DNA of 64,000 bases, taken from NCBI GenBank assembly GCA_905221605.1, contig CAJNDS010002182.1:250001-314000 (forward strand), given 5' to 3'. This DNA comes from Symbiodinium natans. Taxonomy: Eukaryota > Sar > Dinophyceae > Suessiales > Symbiodiniaceae. Positions within the stretch are counted from its first letter, which is position 1. Every line of letters starts with the position of its first letter. The position numbers were made by a program, and so were the translations under genes. Shown here one piece after another: positions 1 through 10,910 of the stretch. The notes under the pieces are model-generated. The model saw nothing but the letters and a program-made list of their open reading frames with translations. It did not search any database and had not been told where the DNA came from.

Positions 1-220
1 GCTGAAGTGTGCCTCTCAGCCCTACTAAGCCCCAAACACTAAGCCCCAACACTAAGCCCAACCCTCTAAGCCGCAACCCTAAGCCCCAACCATAGCCCGA
101 AGCCCCAAACCTCAACCCCTACTGTAAGCCCCAACCCTAAGCCCTACACAAGGGACGAGGGATTGGGCTTAGGCTTGGGGGAGAGGGATTGGGCTTAGGG
201 TTGGGGCTTACAGTTAGGGC
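1..220. repeat. Degenerate CCCTAAGCC/CCCCAAACC telomere-like repeats
   Basis: The first ~220 bases are imperfect variants of CCCTAAGCCCCAA that switch to the complementary GGGCTTAGG orientation near 150. They resemble decayed TTTAGGG-type telomere repeat. Orientation changes and the unique sequence that follows argue for interstitial repeats, not a chromosome end. Confidence 0.75.
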
Positions 221-659
221 AAGTCGTTTAAAGTAAAGGTCCAGCCCTGAAGTCCAGCATATAGCTGCAACCATTAAAATATGACTAAGTTTTAAAGGAG
301 ATTTGGAGGGCAAAGACCTTTAGCAGATCAGGTTTCAAGGGCAGGCCAGCAGTCTAGCAGTCTTGCAGTCTGTTCCCCAGGCCCTGAATTTATCAGACTC
401 TTAAGTTTTGTGGCTTAGGGTTCAAAGTTTAAACTAAGAACCGCGGCGGAGGCCCAAAAATGAAGCGCCACTGACCGACCGGCAAGCCAGTGCGCTGTGT
501 TGGAAGCACTCACTGGAAACCAGCATGTGAAGATGTCAGAGATGGATGGGGGGAAGGGGAGGGTGGAAGGGGAGGGTCTAGGGTTATAAACATTAGGCTT
601 TAAGCCTGAAGCCCTAAAGCCCAATCAGGTAGTCCCTCCGCCCTAAACCAACCCAAAAA

Positions 660-1165
660 CCAGAACTGTGGACCACCCTAAACCCTAAACCCTACACCCT
701 AAACCCCAAACCCTACTAAGCTACCAGCCCCACGGCCTGGCAGGCTGAGTGGGGCGTGTCATCACCTTCCTCCAGGTGCACTTCGGGTTTAGGGTTTAGG
801 GTTTAGGGTTAGGGTTTAGGGCTTAGGGTTTAGGGTTTAGGGCTTAGGGCTTAGGGTTTAGGGTTTAGGTTTAGGGGTTTAAGGCTTTAGTAGTAAAGTA
901 GTATTCTTAGGGTTTAGCTTCCTAGGCTAGCGGGGAGGGAACCCAAAACCCTAAACCCTAAGCCCTTAGCCCTAAACCTTAAACCTGAAGCCCGAAGCCC
1001 CGAACCCTAAACCCTAAACCCTAACCCCAAACCCTAAACCCTAAACTCTAAACCCTAAACCCAAAACTCTAAGCTCTAAACCCTAAAGCCTAAACCCTAA
1101 ACCCTAAACCCTAAACCCTAAACCCTAAAACCTAAACCTAAACCGTAACCCTGGACCCTAAACCC
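660..1165. repeat. Interstitial telomere-type repeats in both orientations
   Basis: CCCTAAA-type units occur near 676-712, the opposite TTTAGGG orientation near 784-880, and CCCTAAA again near 946-1165. The last block has about two dozen units with single-base variants such as CCCTAAG and CCCTAAC. A converging/diverging arrangement is not that of a terminal telomere. Confidence 0.85.
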
Positions 1166-1169
1166 TAAG

Positions 1170-4110
1170 CTGGCAGCCCTAATCCCTTATACAGTCTCAG
1201 GTTTAAGGTTTCAGCACTTGGGGTAGTGGGCAAAAGGGATGACAGTATAGTCAACATCCAATAAAGTTGTACTGGTTAGTTTGAGGTGTTGGGTTTAGTC
1301 TTTGGGCTTATCGGCCTTGGCTTGGAGCCCAAAGCCTACAGGCCAAACCTTAAGCCCAACCCCTATTGCCCAGACTCCTAGACGGCAGCAGTCTTGGTAC
1401 TCCAATAAAAGCGGCTTCAAGCTGCAACCTTAAATCCTAACCCTAAACCCCAAAGTTCCAAAATGTAGCAGCTCACCGTCATGCTGCTTCAGGTGACAGT
1501 CCAGCAGTCCCTCTGTCCGCCCTGGTGCAGTCTGTGCCTGTGCCTCACAAGCCAGACTGGGGTTCAGGGCCATGTAAGGCTTAAGACCGTGGGGCTGAGG
1601 GACTGGGAGACTGTACACTTGGCTTCTTTGCAGTTTTCTTGGACTGGCGTAGGCATGCCAGACTCTGGTCCAGGGTTGTGGGACTGAGGGTTTTTCAGAC
1701 TGCAGACTTGCACTTGAGGTATTGTTTTGGGCAGTTCCCTGTTGTCCCTTTGCCCCTAGGCCCGTACCTACCTAGTAGCTGATAGGGTTTAAGGCTTAGG
1801 GTTTGGATGGCAGTTCTGCAGTCCTGCAGTCCTGCAGTCCCACTGTGGCACAGTCAAAAAGCTGGCTGTGGGTTGCATCTGGACCAGTGGCCAGTGCATG
1901 TGCGCCAATGGCGGCTACTACACCAAGACGAGCCACAAGAGGATATTTGACATGGGACTGGTTACCCACAAGCTGGCCGTCCCCAGCTTTGTCAAAGCTG
2001 CCAAAACACAGTCCACAGTCCAACAGTCCGGCGATGCATAAATCCCTAAACCTAAGCCCCCAACCCTAAACCCCTGAACCCTAAACCCCTGAACCCTAAA
2101 CCAGACACCCCAAACCCTACCTCTGAACCCTAAATCCCTGAACCCTAAACCAAACACCCAAGACCCTGCCTCTGATGCTGTTTAACCCAGACTGTTCTAT
2201 TTCTTTACAGGGCACCAAGCCTCTACTCATTATTTCAAGCCTTGCAGCCAGTTGTTTTAACCCAGGGTGAAGCTCATTTCAGGGGCAGAAGAGACTAAGT
2301 GTATTGAGGGATGTAGAACCTTTGGTTTCAAATTAACATCAGGCTTTCAGCGCTGGGGAGGGTTAGGGGTTAGGGTAGCAGGGTTTTGGGTTCAGAGGTT
2401 GGGGGTTTGCAGCCCCAGAAAGACAACCCCAAAGACTGCACCCCAAATGCTAATCTCTGAATCATAGATTCAAAAAAAGACCCTAAACCCAAGACCCTAT
2501 ACCGTTCAACCCTAAACCCACGCCTGACCCTTCCTCTGTCTCCTCAGGTGGTCCAACAGTTCCGCAGTCTCCCAGTCTGTGCCTCAGAGGGTTGAGGGCT
2601 TGGGATTTCAAGCAGTCCTGCAGTCTTGCAGCCACACCACATTGCAGCTACTTGCTCAGTCGAATGCTGAAGCTTCAAGGCCCAAACTAATTAGGAATTA
2701 CTTGCATCCTGCCCTCCCAGAGCTTGCAGTTGGGCCAGGGCCCTGGCACAGCGCCAGCGCAGCTGTAGAAAGGGTGTTGCTTTCCTTCCAGTTGATTCGA
2801 ATGGTTGAAGAGGGTCCAGGCAGGGCCTAGCTCTTGAGGGGGGGGAAGGGAGAGTTGGACTGAGGGACTGTGCAGACTGTCTCCATGTCATGCTTCAGGG
2901 CGACTGACTGCGCAGACTGTCTTCATTTCAGGCTTTAGGGCTCTGTTGCAGAAAAGTGCCCCAACCTGAAATGCCTTCTCTGAAAACCAGTGCAAGAGTC
3001 CAAGCCTGTGGTTCTGAGAATTGCTGGACCCCCTAACACCCTAAGGGGCTAAGGGAAAATGTTGCGCTTTAAAGCGCCTTGCATTGTGTGGAGGCCAACA
3101 GGGGGACACTGGCTGGTGGAGACAAACTTCAAGGCCAGTTTCTGCTGCCTTTGGGGTTGAAGACATTTCAGGCCAGCTATTGTTGAGGGTCAATCAGTAC
3201 CAAGGGGCACCTCAGGGCACCTCCCCTTTCCCGGAACCCTCTCTCTCTCTCTCACAGGCGCTCCCGGAACCCTCAAACCGGAACCCTCATCCCTGGTCAG
3301 GTCCTGCAGTCCAACTGTCTGCAGTCCAGACTGTGCATCTGGCCGCCAGGTCAGCATTGGTTCAGTTGCTTGACTGCCTGTCCTTGTTTGTTGTTTGTCA
3401 GTCAGTGCAAGTGCAGCTAGATGCTGTCCCACTGTAACATCCCAAGTCTACCTGAAGACTGACATGCAACCAGCCTGAATCTTGAGAAATGATGCAAAGC
3501 CTGACGCAGAACCCTAAACCCCAACCCTAAACCCAGAGGCCAACAAGACTTGCTGGCCGACACGGACTTCACAGGCCAATATTAGCATTGACATTCAAAT
3601 TGAATGGCTTCAAGTCCAAGAACATACTTTGAGCTTCTTTCAGGCTCAGGGTATTAGGGTTGACGTTCAAGTTGGCTTCAAGCCAAAGGACATACTTTGA
3701 ATTGCCAGCTGCTGACAGGAATCAGTAACAATGACACCCCAACCCTTAAGGGGCAGAAGCCTGCTTTGCCTTGCCTGGACCCTAAACCGCCCTAAAGATT
3801 CTGGGCAGGTCCAGCAGTCCAGCAGTCCAGCAGTCCAGACGCCGCATTGCAGCTGTGTCTGCACTACATGACTGCATGACTGTCTGACTGTGAGAGTTCA
3901 TCAGTTTGTCATTGAGCATTGGTGCATTGGTTCACTTCAGCTCTCATGAGGTGCCTCTCCCCTCCCTCTGTCCATGAACAGGAAACAGTTTCTTCTTAGT
4001 CCCATCCCACCCCCCCCAGCCCGCCCCATTTATTTTTAATTTTTTCAAACGTTAGGGAATCCCGCTTGATATTCCCGAGGGCTCGTGGCTAAAAGGGGGG
4101 TGAGGCTTCT
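1170..4110. other. Non-coding stretch with scattered CAGTCC repeats
   Basis: No credible exon was found here. Short open frames on both strands have no consistent composition. The region carries short runs of a CAGTC-centred repeat (for example 1814-1842, 2613-2632, 3812-3838) and single telomere-like units (2040-2160, 3510-3535). It may be the upstream flank of the 4.6-16.2 kb gene block, which carries the same CAGTCC repeat. Confidence 0.5.
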
Positions 4111-4116
4111 GGAACG

Positions 4117-4416
4117 TCTAAAGATTTTCCCGAGCCCCCCCCCGCCCCCCCCCCAAACACACGAGGAGGCTGAAACCCCAACATCCAGCTTGCTGGTATT
4201 CGGCCCCAAACCAATCTGGAAAACCAAGCAATTTTCCCGAATGCTTTCGTCAAACCGCTGATTTCCAGATGTAAGCCGGCAGATAGAGGCCACCGGCTTT
4301 CATATGGAAATCAAGGAAACCCCCCAAACCAATCTGGAAAACCAAGCAATTTCCCCGAATGATTTCGGACCGAACACTGCCATGCAGGGTGTAGGGATTT
4401 CAGCCTCCTCGAGGGT

Positions 4417-4464
<48 letters not shown>
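4117..4464. repeat. Duplicated/inverted repeat ending in a 48-nt G run
   Basis: A segment starting CAAACCAATCTGGAAAACC appears at about 4206-4254 and again, nearly identical, at about 4324-4368. GAGGAGGCTGAAA at about 4163-4175 is the reverse complement of TTTCAGCCTCCTC at about 4398-4410. A C-rich run (about 4134-4153) flanks one side and a 48-nt G run (4417-4464) the other, so the outer parts form an inverted pair. The long glycine- and proline-rich open frames here are by-products of the G run. Confidence 0.7.
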
Positions 4465-4465
<1 letters not shown>

Positions 4466-4640
4466 GAGGGGTGGGTGGTGGCGGGTTGGTGGTGGGGGGG
4501 TTGGTGGGGTGTTTTTGGTTCCGTTTTTTGGTCCTTGGAAAGTGTGTCATATTCATATGAGGGGAGGGGGGTCATATCCCTGTCAGTTTTTGTTTTCTTG
4601 CCTGCCATCTTACATCCAGCTTGTGATATCCAAGGTGGCA

Positions 4641-5150
4641 ATGTTTGGTGGCTGGATGCTGGCTATTCCCAGGCTTCAAGAGCCCAAAGATGCAAGAGGA
4701 CCAGCTAGAGTTTCGACGCCGCAGTTTGATGCCAGTGGTGATCAGCCTGCAGCTTGCGTGACCCAACGCCGGTTTGCTTCCATGAAGAGACGAACCAGAA
4801 AGATGAAGATGCAGCAGGGCCCCCATGAACAAACGACATTTTGTCAAGAAGATCTTGAAGCTCTTCTACTTTGTGGCCAAAAAACGCCTCGTGAGCAGCA
4901 ATGCTGTTTTTACAATGCAATGTTAGGGCGTGGACTGTCCATGCAGTATGTCACAAGAGCTTGGGCAGCCCATCCCTTAGTGCTAGCACGCAAAGAAGCC
5001 AAAGCCAAGAAGAAAGAGATTCTTCGTGTGAAGCGTGAAGAATCGCAGCGCAGTAGGTTGCTGGCAAGGCAGTTGCAGTTGAAGCAGAGGCAAAAGGCCA
5101 AGAACTGTGCTTCAAGAGCAGATGGAGCTGAAGACATAGACCAGCAGTGA
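4641..5150 (+). CDS. Lysine/arginine-rich helical protein, unknown function
   Basis: The function is not recognised. The open frame runs back to 4464 through the poly-G tract, so the ATG at 4641 (or 4782) is the more credible start, giving about 169 residues. The middle holds a short helical segment with QKTPREQQ and GRGLSMQYVTRAW. The C-terminal third is a charged helix rich in K, E, R and Q (ARKEAKAKKKEILRVKREES) that probably forms a coiled coil, and the protein ends EDIDQQ. Similar short proteins ending in a KKKE-type helix are, from memory, common in Symbiodiniaceae gene sets. It is the first gene of the same-strand block, and its stop lies 65 nt upstream of the next predicted start. Confidence 0.6.
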   Translation: MFGGWMLAIPRLQEPKDARGPARVSTPQFDASGDQPAACVTQRRFASMKRRTRKMKMQQGPHEQTTFCQEDLEALLLCGQKTPREQQCCFYNAMLGRGLSMQYVTRAWAAHPLVLARKEAKAKKKEILRVKREESQRSRLLARQLQLKQRQKAKNCASRADGAEDIDQQ

Positions 5151-5214
5151 CCAGTCGTGCAAAAAAGGCAGGCACTTTGTTTTGCAAAGTTATCCATTGC
5201 AAAGAGTTGCCAGC

Positions 5215-7791
5215 ATGGCCACGGGTTGCCAGCCATTTATGGCGCCCAAACCACGTCCCAAGAAGAGAGCTTGCAGACCTCATGTGGCTAAAGAATGCCC
5301 AGCAGAAGATGGTGCTGAGTCAGATCCCTGGACAACCTCTTCAGACCCCTGGGATGGAGCAGGCAGTGATGCTAGTGATCCGTGGGCTGAGGGACTGGGA
5401 GACTGTGATGACCCCTGGGCAGACTCACAGTCCTGCAGTCAACAGTCCAAGAAGCGTACTAGAACAGTGGCTTTGGAAGCTGGCTGCAATTTGCTTGGGA
5501 CAGGTCCAACAAAAAAAATCTTGAACAGCTACGACAGAAATGGCTGTGACCCTGAAAAAGTTCGTCTTCGCTGGCGGGCCGCATGCCCTCGGTCAGGATG
5601 CACCTTCCCTGCCTGTGTTGGGCGTGGGTTGGTACTTGACAGCCTGCAGCGTTTGTGTACAGATTTCTGGCACCTTACAGAGGATCAGCGGCTGCAGCTT
5701 TTGCTTTCAACATATGGCTGCGACCGTGCCTCAGTCACGCAGACCAACTACATGATCGGTGACCAACAAGTCTGCTTTGCCAATTTTTGCTCCAAGCTTG
5801 GCTGTTCCCAGACCGCCATACGGAAGTATATCAAAGGCCAACCAGATATGAGAAAATCCAAGTTCAATGGCACACATGTGGGCGGCCAGTCCAGAGAATG
5901 CCATGCCGCTGTGAAGTGTGACCACTTCTTTCGTGAGCTGCGCCAGTCAGTTGCAGAGGCCATGCCAGAGGATGATGAAGCTGTCATGGACGATCCCTGG
6001 GACCAGGACTCTTGAGTGCTTCCAATAATTAGTATTTCCATTTCATTGCTGGGTTTCCTGATAAGTTATTTTCTGACTGTTACCTACCCCCAAGTGAAGG
6101 ACAACCTGTACCAGCACATGTCACCACCAGTCACTGTCTCCTGCCTGGCCAATGCAGGTGGCCTCCAGCGGAGATACATTCAGAAGTGCAAGATTTCAGA
6201 CCTGTACTGGCAGTTCCAGGCGGAGTGGGCCACTTTATCTGAGGCCCATGAGCAATTTGGAAGAGACATTCCAAGCTATGATACCTTTCGGCGACGGTGG
6301 AACTCGCACTGGTGTGGTATGCTGCACATGCGGGAGAAGAGTCAGCATAAGCAGTGCCAGATTTGTTTTGATTTGCAGCTGTGTTTGCACAGTCCTACAG
6401 TCCCACTGTCCACCAAGATGGAAGCAGCAAAAACCTTGCGACGGCATCAGGCTGAGCAGTATGAGGACAGGATGTTATACTGGTCACTGCGCTTTGCTTC
6501 CCAGGCCCAAAGTCATGGAATGTCTGAAGATCCCCTGCCAGCTTGTGGCTCCAGCTCAGTCCTCACAATCATTATTGATGATATGGACCATAGCAAGTTT
6601 GCTTGGCCAAAGTTTCCATTCCGGAAATCACCTGCAGAGATGGAGAACCTCATCCGGCCAACAGTCACCTTCACAGGCGCCATAGCCCATGGCTGGGGCA
6701 CATACTTATATATGGCCAATCCCAATGTCATGGGTGGTTCAGACTACTTTTGTGAAGTCCTCTGTCAGACCATACAGAATGTTGGCGTGCCTGCAATCCG
6801 CCTGACAGTCCACAGTCCGACAGTCCTCCAGTCAGGCGCCGTGTCTTTCCTGCACACTTGGTTGTCATAGCAGACAACACAGTCAAGAGTGCCAAGAACC
6901 AGTTTGTGTTGCGATTTCTTTCCTACCTGGTCGGCAAGAAGCTGTTCAAATCTGCAGCACTGTTTCATTTGATGGAAGGGCACACTCATGAGGATATTGA
7001 TCAGCTGTTTGCTGTGGTCTTTTCCATCATGAAGAAGAAACAATCTTGGCAGACCCCCGAAGAGATTTTGGAGCACATCCGAACAGGCGCCTCAAGAATA
7101 AAGATTAGATTGCTTTCTATTTTTTCTAGTTCTTTCCAAGTCCCTGAGCCTGCCGCTGTGTTGCTTGCATGTTGACCCAGGCCTACAGTCCTGCAGTCAA
7201 ATTCTTCAGCGTGGCGAACTGGTGGCAAGACATGTGACTGGTGTCCGGACTTGGCTTCAGCCCATGAAAGTGGAACTGCACAATGCCTTTAAGGCCCGGT
7301 CCCTCAACCAGACGCCAGGGCTGGCACGGGTGGAAGTCCCGCATTGCTATACTTTTGTTGCAGGTGATTCCATGCCAGCAAAGCACAGAGACCTCTTGCC
7401 TGAGGGTGTGAACCCTTTTGCAGTCTATGTTTGTGTCAAGATGTATGTGCGAGATTTGCTGTTGAGTCAGCCGCCGCTGCTGATGTGCACGCCAGAGCGG
7501 CTGCAAAGAATCTTGGCTGGCAGCCCGCCCATGGTGCATGCCATGGTTCCTTTGACTGATGCACAGATCAAAACTTGGTCTCAGATAGCAGACCTTTGTG
7601 CAGGGAAGTATGGTCTTCCAAATGCTGCTCATGCCTTGAACGCCATGATGGTGGAAAGGCGATACCACGTCATTGAGCTCACATTTTTGATGCAGCCACC
7701 ACGGCATTTCATTGCAGTCCCAGATGGCAATGCACAGCTGCCATGTCTGCCATCCACTTGCTGGAGGCTCATGGCCCGGTTTAAGCGTTGA
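5215..7791 (+). CDS. DDE-transposase-like protein (DUF7869-like), spliced
   Basis: This is a multi-exon gene for a DDE-fold, transposase-derived protein. The N-terminal part (from 5215; an upstream frame opens at 5182) has four DPW-containing acidic repeats, a basic stretch and a Cys-rich segment. Exon 2 (about 6095-6788) has DLYWQF, a QHKQC...CF cysteine pair and IIIDDMDHSKFAWPKFPF. Exon 3 (6836-7086) has VVIADNTVKSAKN and GHTHEDIDQLF. Exon 4 (7181-7791) holds the C-terminal part and the stop. The acidic residues in DDMD, IADNT and HEDID are the likely catalytic triad (inference). Intron 2 (6789-6835) is 47 nt, GC-AG; intron 3 (7087-7180) is GC-AG; both restore frame. The first junction (about 6006-6094) removes an in-frame TGA, but its exact ends are unresolved. 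Calling it one gene rests on the order of motifs known from dinoflagellate DUF7869-type proteins. Reading DPWDQDS-stop as a separate protein is the alternative. Confidence 0.72.
6789..6835 (+). other. 47-nt GC-AG intron made of CAGTCC repeats
   Basis: Removing this stretch joins GGC GT to G CGC CGT and restores one frame from the CEVLCQTIQN segment to the VVIADNT segment of the DDE-like protein. It begins GCCTGC, ends CCAGTCAG, and most of its length is CAGTCC-type repeat. Read through, it leads to a stop after FLHTWLS. Confidence 0.6.
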
Positions 7792-7799
7792 AATGTCAG

Positions 7800-7985
7800 C
7801 TCCTGCAGTCCTGCAGTCCTGCAGTCCTGCAGTCCTGTGGGCAATGAAGCACGCAAGCATGAAAAAGCAATTCACTTGATTGCTTGCTGCTGACAACTGG
7901 ATTCACTTGGTTGCTTGCAGCTGACAACTTGCTGTTCTGTCCTGCAGCCTTTTGGTCCTGCAGTCCTGCAGTCCTGCAGTCCTGT
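7800..7985. repeat. CTGCAGTC tandem arrays in a duplicated spacer
   Basis: Two runs of GCAGTCCT (about 7801-7836 and 7955-7984) are each followed by CCTGTGGGCAATGAAGCACGCAAGCATGA. The spacer between the DDE-like gene and the next gene therefore contains a ~150-bp tandem duplication. The second copy supplies the probable ATG (7991) of the next gene. Confidence 0.8.
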
Positions 7986-7990
7986 GGGCA

Positions 7991-9341
7991 ATGAAGCACG
8001 CAAGCATGAAAGAGCTGACAGGCGCCTGCAGGTTTGTGGCCTTTGGGTGGACAGTGCTGGAAGCCATGGAACAAGCTTCCCTGGCGAACCAGCAACGAGA
8101 CCTAGATGTGGTGGAGATATTCAGTGTCTCTCAGTCTTTGGTAAAGGCAGCCAAAGCCAGAGACCTCTCAGCAGAGAGCTATGACTACATGAACAAGCAT
8201 CAGTCTGATATCACAACTGAAGTTGGGTTCTTTCAAGCTGTGAAATTGGTCATGCGCCTGAGACTTGGAGCAATTGGTGATAGACAGAGTGTTTGCTGTA
8301 GTGATGCAGTGTGTGGGTGGGAGAACATGGCAGACATGATTGAATCTCAGGAAGATTGGGGGGCTGCTATGCCTGGCGCCAGACTGCTCTTCCTTTGGAT
8401 TTGCTTGTTCCTCACAGTCTGGGAGGAAGCGTTCAAATTTTGGTGGTGACACCAGCCAGGCCTTTGTTCGAAAGGGCAACCTCATGGCGCGAGACTTGCC
8501 TGGCAAATTTGAAGCTTCATGCCCCACATGTCTTGTGAATGCAGACAGACAGCCCTGTGCAGCCAGATAAGGACTCTCATTTTGGCTCTACTGCCTGGGC
8601 ATTTCCAGGGGCCTTCATGTTTGCTTGGAAAACCCAATCAGCTCAATGATTTTCTCCTTCCTCAAGCAGGACATTGCCAGGCTTGCTGCAGCGCTTGGTC
8701 GCACTGTGCCATCTATGTATTTCTATGTGTCGCGGTGCGCCTATGTAATGGAAAGGCCAACTTTCAAGAAAGGCTACAAGTTCATGGCTTCAGGAGACTG
8801 GTTCAAGCCAGCAGTCCGCAAGTGCTCCTGCACTGGGGTTCATTTGGACCTCATGGAAACACTGGAGCTTCCAGATGGCAGAATTCAGGTCAATGGAACA
8901 ACTGATCTCAAAGAGAGTGGCTTGTACCCACCTGCTTTGGGGGAGTCAATTGTTTTGGCTTGGCTGGCAAATGGTCAGTCCACAGACCCAGCACTGCTTC
9001 GACGACAGCACAGTCTGCCTGCAGTCCCAACAGCCAGAGCAGTCCAAAAGAAGCCTGCAGTCCAACCAGTCCAGGCAGTCCGGACAGTCCAGGCAGTCCA
9101 GCCTGACAATGACGATCTGGATGATGATCCCTGGTCGGACTCACAGCCTGTTGAGGTGCCCCAAGCCAAGAAAGCCATGAAGAAGAAGAAGGCCATGAAA
9201 GTGATGAAGAAGAAGGCAATGAAAGCGATGAAGAAGAAAGTGAAGCAGACGAAGAAGAAGCCCTCTGTGCGAAAGCCTGCAGCTGCACAGAAGGCGACCC
9301 CTGCCCTTGAAGAAGGATTTGACTCAGACCCATGGGCCTAG
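7991..9341 (+). CDS. Dinoflagellate-expanded protein with SDPW/KKxMK tail
   Basis: Three exons read as one protein: 7991-8259, 8351-8488 and 8609-9341. Intron 1 (8260-8350, GA-AG) and intron 2 (8489-8608, GC-AG) each restore frame and end in AG|G. Exon 2 carries GGLLCLAPDCSSFGF, a 'cysteine plus SS' motif I recall from many Symbiodiniaceae proteins of unknown function. Exon 3 begins with CLENPISSMI and continues with a conserved-looking domain up to PALGESI. The last ~100 residues are low complexity: CAGTCC-encoded Q/A/V repeats, a DDDPWSDS motif, a Lys/Met-rich tract (AMKKKKAMKVMKKKAMKAMK) and the terminus FDSDPWA. The basic tail suggests nucleic-acid or nuclear association (inference). The DPW motif is shared with the neighbouring DDE-like protein. 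No catalytic function is assigned. Confidence 0.65.
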
Positions 9342-9573
9342 GGCACTCTTGCATCATTTTCAAGCAATTTAAACTGGATGGCAGCTGCTGTTGCAAAAAT
9401 TGCTGTGCATGGGTGTAGAGCCTTGCTCCTGTCCTTGTCATGTCTATTTGCTTTGTGCAAGTCTTTGAAGCAGCAAGTTGAGACATTGAGCTTACACTCC
9501 ACAGTTTGTGGCCCAGTGCATCTATTAGTCTCTAGGCCAGGCCAGGCCCTGTGAAGCCTAGGTGCTGTGAGCC

Positions 9574-10556
9574 ATGTTTGGTGGTTGCATGGCGGATGTG
9601 CCGCATCTCAGCCAGGGTTCTGAGAATTCGCAGGACATGGAAATGGAGACTTGCCAGCCTGAGGATGCTGCAGTCTCCAGTCCCACAGTCAGCCTGCCAG
9701 CTGGCCCAAGTCCTGCAACAACTCCCTCACCGTTTCCTCGCAAGGCTTTCAGGACCCTTCCCCTGAGGGCCTGAAGAAGCAGGCGCCTGCCAAATGCAAG
9801 GAACCAGAGGGTGTGCAGGTTATTGAGGGCAAGCTTACTATGTCAGAGCTTGCATATCTGCGCAAGATAGGGAAGCAGGTCCCAGAGAAGCAAGCAGATG
9901 ATGATAGAATGTCTGCCAAGGTCACAGTGGACTACTCCAAGGTGAGCCTGAAAGAGGCCAAGGCAAAGACCAAGGCCCTGGCCAAGGCCAAGGCGCAGTC
10001 CCTTCAGCCCAAAGCCAAGAAGGTCATGAAGAAGCCAGCTGGCATCATGAAACGCCCGGCTGCCCAGAAGCTAAAGAATCATGACGCCAAGCTCAAGGAG
10101 CCACAGCCAAGGGGTGCAATCCCTGCTGACTTGCCAGATGAGGAGGGCATGTTCCATTCTGATGCTGAGACTTTGCTTCTGGGGGGGTTGGATGCTGCGG
10201 CTGTGGCAGCTGCACAAAAGGCTGCTCTTCAGGAGGGGAACTCAAGTTCCATGGATCTCCCTGATGGCGACGAGGACGTGGCCAGTCCCGGAGAGGAGGC
10301 AGCCCATGAAGACGATCAGGAGAGCAGCGAAGAGCTGGACCAGTGCAGTTGGCCCCAGAAGAAGACCTTTGCAGGACGCAACCAGCCTCCGAACCCCAAG
10401 GGCGGCAAGGCGTGGAGGCTGAAGCGCAGGACCTTCTACAGGCGTGTGGATCCTGCTGACTGGGGTGAGTTCAATGAGCGGCTTTTCTGGAGTGTTTGGA
10501 CGAAGCAAAGGACTGCTGAAGAGGCGCTTCTTGCATTCATGGCTGAGAAGAAGTGA
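9574..10556 (+). CDS. Ala/Lys/Pro-rich protein (KKPAGIMKRPAA tract), spliced
   Basis: The long exon (about 9753-10556, phase 0, acceptor CTTTCAG|GAC) encodes about 267 residues. It has a helical SELAYLRKIGKQVPE segment, an Ala/Lys-rich stretch (KEAKAKTKALAKAKAQS), a KKPAGIMKRPAAQK repeat, a long acidic middle and a C-terminal basic/aromatic domain (KKTFAGR, RRTFYRRVDPADW, FNERLFWSVW). A short first exon from the ATG at 9574 to about 9699 is likely but its donor is uncertain. KRPAA/MKKPA repeats are typical, from memory, of dinoflagellate proteins, and the C-terminal aromatic block resembles small domains found with them. The function is unknown. It lies on the same strand between the SDPW-tail gene and the ~1,300-residue gene. 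Confidence 0.6.
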
Positions 10557-10910
10557 AATTTTGTCAGTCTAGTGCAGTCTTGCAGTCCAGCACAGTCTGG
10601 AATTATGACTGCTTTTAGATGATGATTTCCAGCTGACATCTTCCTGAATGTAGCAAAGTTCGCAGCCAAGATGTGTCTTTCCTGTTTGGTTACCGCCCCA
10701 AGTCAGCTTTATGAGGCTCCCCGTTTCCAGCAGAGTGCAGAGTCACGGCAGCTTAAATGGGTTCAATGCAGCAGTTGTTGTTTGCATGACATCATGAAAG
10801 TGTGACTGTCAGGCATGAGGGCGCATGCCTGGCATGGGTTGGTCCTGAAGCTTTTTGCTGCAAGCTGGTAGCCTGGCAGTCTTGCAGTCACACAGTCTGC
10901 CGCTTTTGCC

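Noticed and set aside
1-1165. A real chromosome end
   Set aside because: The telomere-type units are degenerate, in both orientations and followed by genes; similar units recur through the whole window.
1170-4110. Several 60-117-aa ORFs (for example 3084-3437)
   Set aside because: There is no coding-like composition, no splice pattern, and overlapping frames exist on the other strand.
4300-4708. Glycine-rich and proline-rich ORFs on both strands
   Set aside because: They come from the 48-nt G run and its flanks. Composition is explained by the repeat and frames exist on both strands.
7952-8449. C-terminal end of the 7952-8449 ORF reading MPGARLLFLWICLFLTVWEE as a membrane helix
   Set aside because: This is read-through of an intron and the wrong frame of exon 8351-8488. 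The in-frame reading GGLLCLAPDCSSFGF is family-like.
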